Origin: Argyresthia goedartella
Taxonomy: Eukaryota; Arthropoda; Insecta; Lepidoptera; Argyresthiidae
NCBI GenBank assembly: GCA_949825045.1
Contig: OX463807.1
Span: 11,371,501-11,435,500, forward strand
Reading direction: 5' to 3'
Length of the DNA stretch: 64,000 bases
Part shown: piece by piece, positions 62,478 through 64,000 of the stretch
Position numbering within the stretch: the first letter of the stretch is position 1
Layout: each line of letters opens with the position of its first letter
Notes under the pieces: model-generated
Seen by the model: the letters and a program-made list of their open reading frames with translations, nothing else
Databases searched by the model: none
What the model was told of the DNA's origin: nothing
Made by a program: the position numbers and the translations under genes

Positions 62478-62951
62478 ATTATTTACATAAATTCCCAAAC
62501 CATCACCACGCTCTTTGAGACATAATCCTTTTCCTATACACAGTGTTTCCATTTTCTTGTTATGTCGTTTTAATTCTTTCAAGCGTTCCTTAGCGCATTT
62601 AATAGCATTAACTGCTTTAGCAATGCCAGCTGCCCCTCCAGCCAAACCACCAGCAGCAGACAGTCCAGCAAATATCGGTATCAATGGCAAGAATCCTCCA
62701 ACTTTTGGGATAGGTATCACACGCGGGGTAATCACAGACTCATCTGAATCTGAACCCAATTCTTTAACAACAGCCATGGCGAGTTCGATAGCTGCCTTTT
62801 TGCATTGAGGTTTAAATTTTTTTATATGCTTTTTTGTAATTGAAACTATATTTTTAAAAGTTTTTTTCATTCCAGTGCCTTTTTTGATATTATTTTTGTC
62901 ATTTTTATTAATACATTTTTTTTGATTTGTTTTTGATTTTTGCATCACCAT
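62466..62951 (-). CDS. Core-type (pVI/pX-like) capsid protein of the Maverick-like module
   Basis: The 161-aa product has a very Lys-rich N-terminal third, a Gly/Ala-rich hydrophobic stretch (PKVGGFLPLIPIFAGLSAAG and GLAGGAAGIAKAVNAIK) and an amphipathic Lys-rich tail. Such proteins accompany adenain-like proteases and are thought to bind DNA or membranes inside the particle. L-A-G-G-A inside the hydrophobic stretch fits the adenain cleavage consensus (M/I/L)-x-G-G-x, an inference. The last codons before TAA (62466-62468) form a slippery A AAA AAC. The start at 62951 could also be Met3 (62945). Confidence 0.65.
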   Translation of the reverse strand: MVMQKSKTNQKKCINKNDKNNIKKGTGMKKTFKNIVSITKKHIKKFKPQCKKAAIELAMAVVKELGSDSDESVITPRVIPIPKVGGFLPLIPIFAGLSAAGGLAGGAAGIAKAVNAIKCAKERLKELKRHNKKMETLCIGKGLCLKERGDGLGIYVNNKKN

Positions 62952-62974
62952 TGTAATCTAAACGAATTGTAAAA

Positions 62975-62990
62975 TACTATTTATAAAAAT
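62975..62990 (-). promoter_or_regulatory. Candidate TATA box before the capsid gene cluster
   Basis: TTTTTATAAATAG on the minus strand lies about 30 bases upstream of the core-protein ATG, in the 105-bp gap after the integrase gene, the largest intergenic gap apart from the ends. The short spacing would give a very short leader. Confidence 0.3.
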
Positions 62991-63056
62991 TGTATGAAAA
63001 GATGTTTCTTTTCGAAGAGGTATTATCAGAATGAGAATGTAACTTGTATATTTTGC

Positions 63057-63995
63057 TTATAAAACTTTTGATTTATCTATCCAACAGTTTTCATTAGAAG
63101 GCAAACCTAACCATTTTACGAATAGCTTATTTCCATTCTTTTTTATGACTTTTTCAACAAGATAAATATCAGGATGTCTAGTTTTTTGTAATTCTTGAAT
63201 ATAGAACGATCCTAATATAGGATTTTTTTTAGCATCTTCTAGGAGATAAGTGACAGGGTCTGTGTTCTGGATTTTTATAATTTTAAATATTTCTGTCGAC
63301 CAATTTGGTGTATACCCTTTTTCAAAAGTTCCTTTATACTTACTTATACGCCCATAATCTCCAAACTTAAGTATAGTTTTATTTTGTATGAACCTTTTAT
63401 CTAAACGTATATTATTTTTATATTTTTGCAATATCTGTTCTTTATGACTTGCATTTACTTGATTGGGTTTCAAACCTATTGTTCTATGCATTCTGCCATT
63501 ATACATTTCTATTAATTTTGAAAGAATATCATGACTAAACCAAACATAGTTTCCTTTTAAACTAAAATATCTATACATAATACCTTTAAAGGTTCTAATA
63601 AATCTTTCTACTACAGAAGCTTTCTTAGTAGAATATGTTGAGTAATGATTTATATTATAATGATTGAACAATGTTTTAAGTTTCTTGTTGTAAAATTCAG
63701 TTCCTAAATCAGTTTGCAAATTTTTAGGAATACGATTTTTACTAAATAAATGTTGGAATGCTTTAAATGTTTGTTCCATATTCTTTTGTTTTAAAGGATA
63801 TACCCAAGCATACTTTGAAAAGACATCAATAACAGCCAATATGTATTTGAAATTAGAATTTTCTCTAGAAATAGATTGCATGTCGATTAGATCAGCTTGC
63901 CATAAATCATCAATGTCTTTCATCACAACATGTCTTCTTGGAAAATTTTTTCTTGCTTGCTTATGTATTTCTTTCACTACAATTTCTTTACTCAT
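63057..63995 (-). CDS. Maverick-type DDE integrase with C-terminal chromodomain
   Basis: The 312-aa frame starts at ATG 63993-63995 and ends at TAA 63057. It has the retroviral-type DDE core: Asp in DLWQADLIDM, Asp in NLQTDLGTEFYN and Glu in TKKASVVERFIRTFKGIM, spaced as D-D(x35)E. The N-terminal HKQARKNFPRR and the HRTIGLKPNQV segment are typical of Maverick integrases. The C-terminal DIYLVEKVIKKNGNKLFVKW and LGLPSNENCWI form a chromodomain, which may direct integration to chromatin. The window ends 5 bases upstream of the start, so an earlier start or exon cannot be excluded. Confidence 0.9.
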   Translation of the reverse strand: MSKEIVVKEIHKQARKNFPRRHVVMKDIDDLWQADLIDMQSISRENSNFKYILAVIDVFSKYAWVYPLKQKNMEQTFKAFQHLFSKNRIPKNLQTDLGTEFYNKKLKTLFNHYNINHYSTYSTKKASVVERFIRTFKGIMYRYFSLKGNYVWFSHDILSKLIEMYNGRMHRTIGLKPNQVNASHKEQILQKYKNNIRLDKRFIQNKTILKFGDYGRISKYKGTFEKGYTPNWSTEIFKIIKIQNTDPVTYLLEDAKKNPILGSFYIQELQKTRHPDIYLVEKVIKKNGNKLFVKWLGLPSNENCWIDKSKVL

Positions 63996-64000
63996 TTTTT

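Larger units (their letters stand above)
59550..63995 (-). mobile_element. Maverick/Polinton-like (adintovirus-like) element, capsid and integrase part
   Basis: Seven consecutive minus-strand ORFs, overlapping or closely spaced, encode an integrase with chromodomain, a core-type protein, an adenain-like protease, two probable capsid proteins and two small or unidentified proteins. This gene set is that of Mavericks/Polintons and the related adintoviruses. No packaging ATPase or protein-primed polymerase is in the window; they would lie beyond 64000 if present. Most reading frames are intact, unlike nearly every other element in the window. It sits in a tolloid intron, or beyond the gene's last exon. 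Confidence 0.85.

Noticed and set aside
62515..62808. 97-codon + strand ORF in the Maverick-like module
   Set aside because: It is antisense to the Gly/Ala-rich part of the core protein, and all other genes of the module are on the minus strand.

Overview
The window looks like the genome of a moth or butterfly (Lepidoptera). It is AT-rich and dense in repeats, and it carries tRNA-headed SINEs, a mag-like Ty3 element with very short LTRs, BEL/Pao and jockey-group retroelements, and the dispersed repeat with a GGTCAAGTGCGAGTC head and a GACGGACGGACGG tail that is common in this order. This assignment is an inference; no species-specific marker was recognised.

One host gene spans almost the whole window on the + strand: a tolloid/BMP1-type astacin metalloprotease. 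Eight exons are visible (1338-1568, 4445-4585, 46474-46677, 46895-47007, 47797-47945, 53466-53671, 53939-54111, 55162-55290). They encode the end of the astacin domain, CUB1, CUB2, a calcium-binding-type EGF and most of CUB3. All have AG/GT borders and all seven junction phases agree. The N-terminal exons and the remaining EGF/CUB exons lie outside the window. Intron 2 is 41.9 kb and nearly everything else is transposon sequence in introns.

Intron 2 (4586-46473) holds SINEs, LINE fragments and four LTR elements or relics. A complete mag-like Ty3 element (16932-21858) has identical 99-bp LTRs and a 5-bp target duplication. A BEL/Pao element (23921-30932) sits inside an older LINE. A Ty3 relic (31365-38107) is split in its gag zinc knuckle by a near full-length two-ORF LINE (31771-37055). 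A 5'-truncated LINE (42630-44395) follows a 7 x 29-bp minisatellite. The intron between CUB2 exons (47946-53465) contains an inverted-repeat structure with arms of about 0.4 kb, inside which lie a MITE and a Tc1 transposon with one visible nonsense codon. After exon 8, two copies of one LINE lie head to head, and one of them is split by a hAT deletion derivative with an 8-bp target duplication.

The right edge (59550-63995, minus strand) is the most unusual part: a Maverick/Polinton-like (adintovirus-like) module encoding a chromodomain integrase, a hydrophobic core-type protein, an adenain-like cysteine protease, a probable single-jelly-roll capsid protein, a previously uncalled 53-aa ORF, a probable double-jelly-roll major capsid protein and a 160-aa protein with a DVQGF motif. 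Its genes overlap by a few bases (ATGA junctions). The protease frame has no ATG ahead of its conserved start; it opens in the -1 frame exactly at an A AAA AAC heptamer that precedes the stop of the upstream gene, which suggests programmed -1 frameshifting. No packaging ATPase or polymerase B gene is in the window.
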